Shown here: piece after piece, positions 5,798 to 6,021 of the stretch | Position numbering within the stretch: the stretch's first letter is position 1 | Layout of the letters: every line of letters begins with the position of its first letter | Program-made: the position numbers and the translations under genes | The notes under the pieces: model-generated | Told to the model about the DNA's origin: nothing | Databases searched by the model: none | What the model saw: the letters and a program-made list of their open reading frames with translations, nothing else | Source of the DNA: T1SED10-198M sp003554345 [NCBI: Candidatus Sumerlaeota bacterium] | GTDB lineage: Bacteria > Sumerlaeota > T1SED10-198M | Direction: 5' to 3' | DNA: 6,021 bases | Assembly: GCA_003554345.1 (NCBI GenBank) | Contig: PWGE01000436.1 | Span: forward strand, 1-6,021

Positions 5798-6021
5798 TAG
5801 ACGACCTCCGTGAAATCGATCAACTCAACCGCAGGACGCGGGATGGTCGGAAACACTTGCCCGTAGAACTCGCTCGAATCCAGTAGCAAATAGAACACGT
5901 GGTCGGCCCCGTACCGAATCCCCGCCTGGAACGCGATCGCCGACATAAACTTTCGACCAGGAGGGATGTCGACGGCAACGTGGTCGTCCTCGCCGACTCG
6001 CTCAATCCCCGCTCGAAAAAA
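5797..6021 (-). CDS. CARF-like protein, C-terminal 74 residues (5' end outside window)
   Basis: The frame is open from base 6021 to TAA at 5799-5797, giving 74 residues of normal coding character. The segment VAVDIPPGRKFMSAIAFQAG (residues 15-34), followed by ADHVFYLLL (39-47), has the shape of the CARF-domain core: a hydrophobic strand, a D-x-x-G-G/R-K-x-M-like loop and helix, then a strand ending in Tyr-Leu. CARF domains bind cyclic oligoadenylates or related nucleotides and control attached or partner nucleases, mostly in type III CRISPR systems. The protein ends about 27 residues after the last recognisable strand, so no effector domain follows the CARF-like part. An effector could precede it or be the adjoining PIN protein, whose start overlaps this stop by one base (TAATG). 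The call rests on one motif in a fragment; another Rossmann-like domain is possible. Its ligand cannot be inferred, and no cas gene or CRISPR array is in the window. Confidence 0.55.
   Translation of the reverse strand, partial: FFRAGIERVGEDDHVAVDIPPGRKFMSAIAFQAGIRYGADHVFYLLLDSSEFYGQVFPTIPRPAVELIDFTEVV
5803..5809 (-). promoter_or_regulatory. Shine-Dalgarno for the PIN gene
   Basis: GGAGGTC on the minus strand sits within the last codons of the upstream CARF-like gene, five bases before the PIN-gene ATG. It is a good match to the archaeal consensus and fixes this start over internal Met codons. Confidence 0.7.

Noticed and set aside
5820-6005. 61-residue minus-strand open frame in a second frame.
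   Set aside because: It is basic and low in Asp/Glu, and is displaced by the overlapping frame that has the CARF-like motif and couples to the PIN start.

Overview
The window looks like haloarchaeal (class Halobacteria) DNA. Its proteins are strongly acidic and rich in Glu and Asp, the ribosome binding sites are GGAGGT/GAGGTGA-like, genes overlap in tight cassettes, and the families are archaeal. GC content is, by eye, only somewhat above half. That is lower than in typical haloarchaeal chromosomes, and Leu TTA codons recur in the rad50-like gene, so a moderate-GC species or a plasmid or genomic island is possible. Every gene I accept is on the minus strand, so the transcriptional order runs from high to low coordinates.

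Layout in transcription order: (1) 6021-5797, the last 74 residues of a protein that resembles the end of a CARF ligand-binding domain. (2) 5797-4754, a 347-aa PIN-domain nuclease joined to gene 1 by a one-base TAATG overlap. (3) 4753-4562, the only real intergenic gap (192 bp), holding weak TATA-like elements and an inverted repeat upstream of mre11. (4) 4561-3059, an Mre11-type nuclease with all phosphoesterase motifs. (5) 3062-351, a Rad50-type ATPase with a CPTC zinc hook midway between two coiled-coil arms of nearly equal length, overlapping mre11 by ATGA. (6) 351-1, the first 117 residues of a NurA-type nuclease, joined to rad50 by TAATG and preceded by a strong Shine-Dalgarno.

Genes 4-6 form an archaeal Mre11-Rad50-NurA end-processing cassette. 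Mre11-Rad50 would recognise and trim DNA ends, and NurA, normally with the HerA translocase, would resect the strand. HerA is not in view and may lie beyond base 1. Mre11 and Rad50 here differ from the housekeeping haloarchaeal versions as I remember them, which suggests a second, accessory MR complex. Genes 1-2 resemble a CRISPR-linked or stand-alone nucleotide-sensing module (CARF-like sensor plus PIN effector). Together the two cassettes look like part of a defence or mobile-element-associated island. That last statement is inference.
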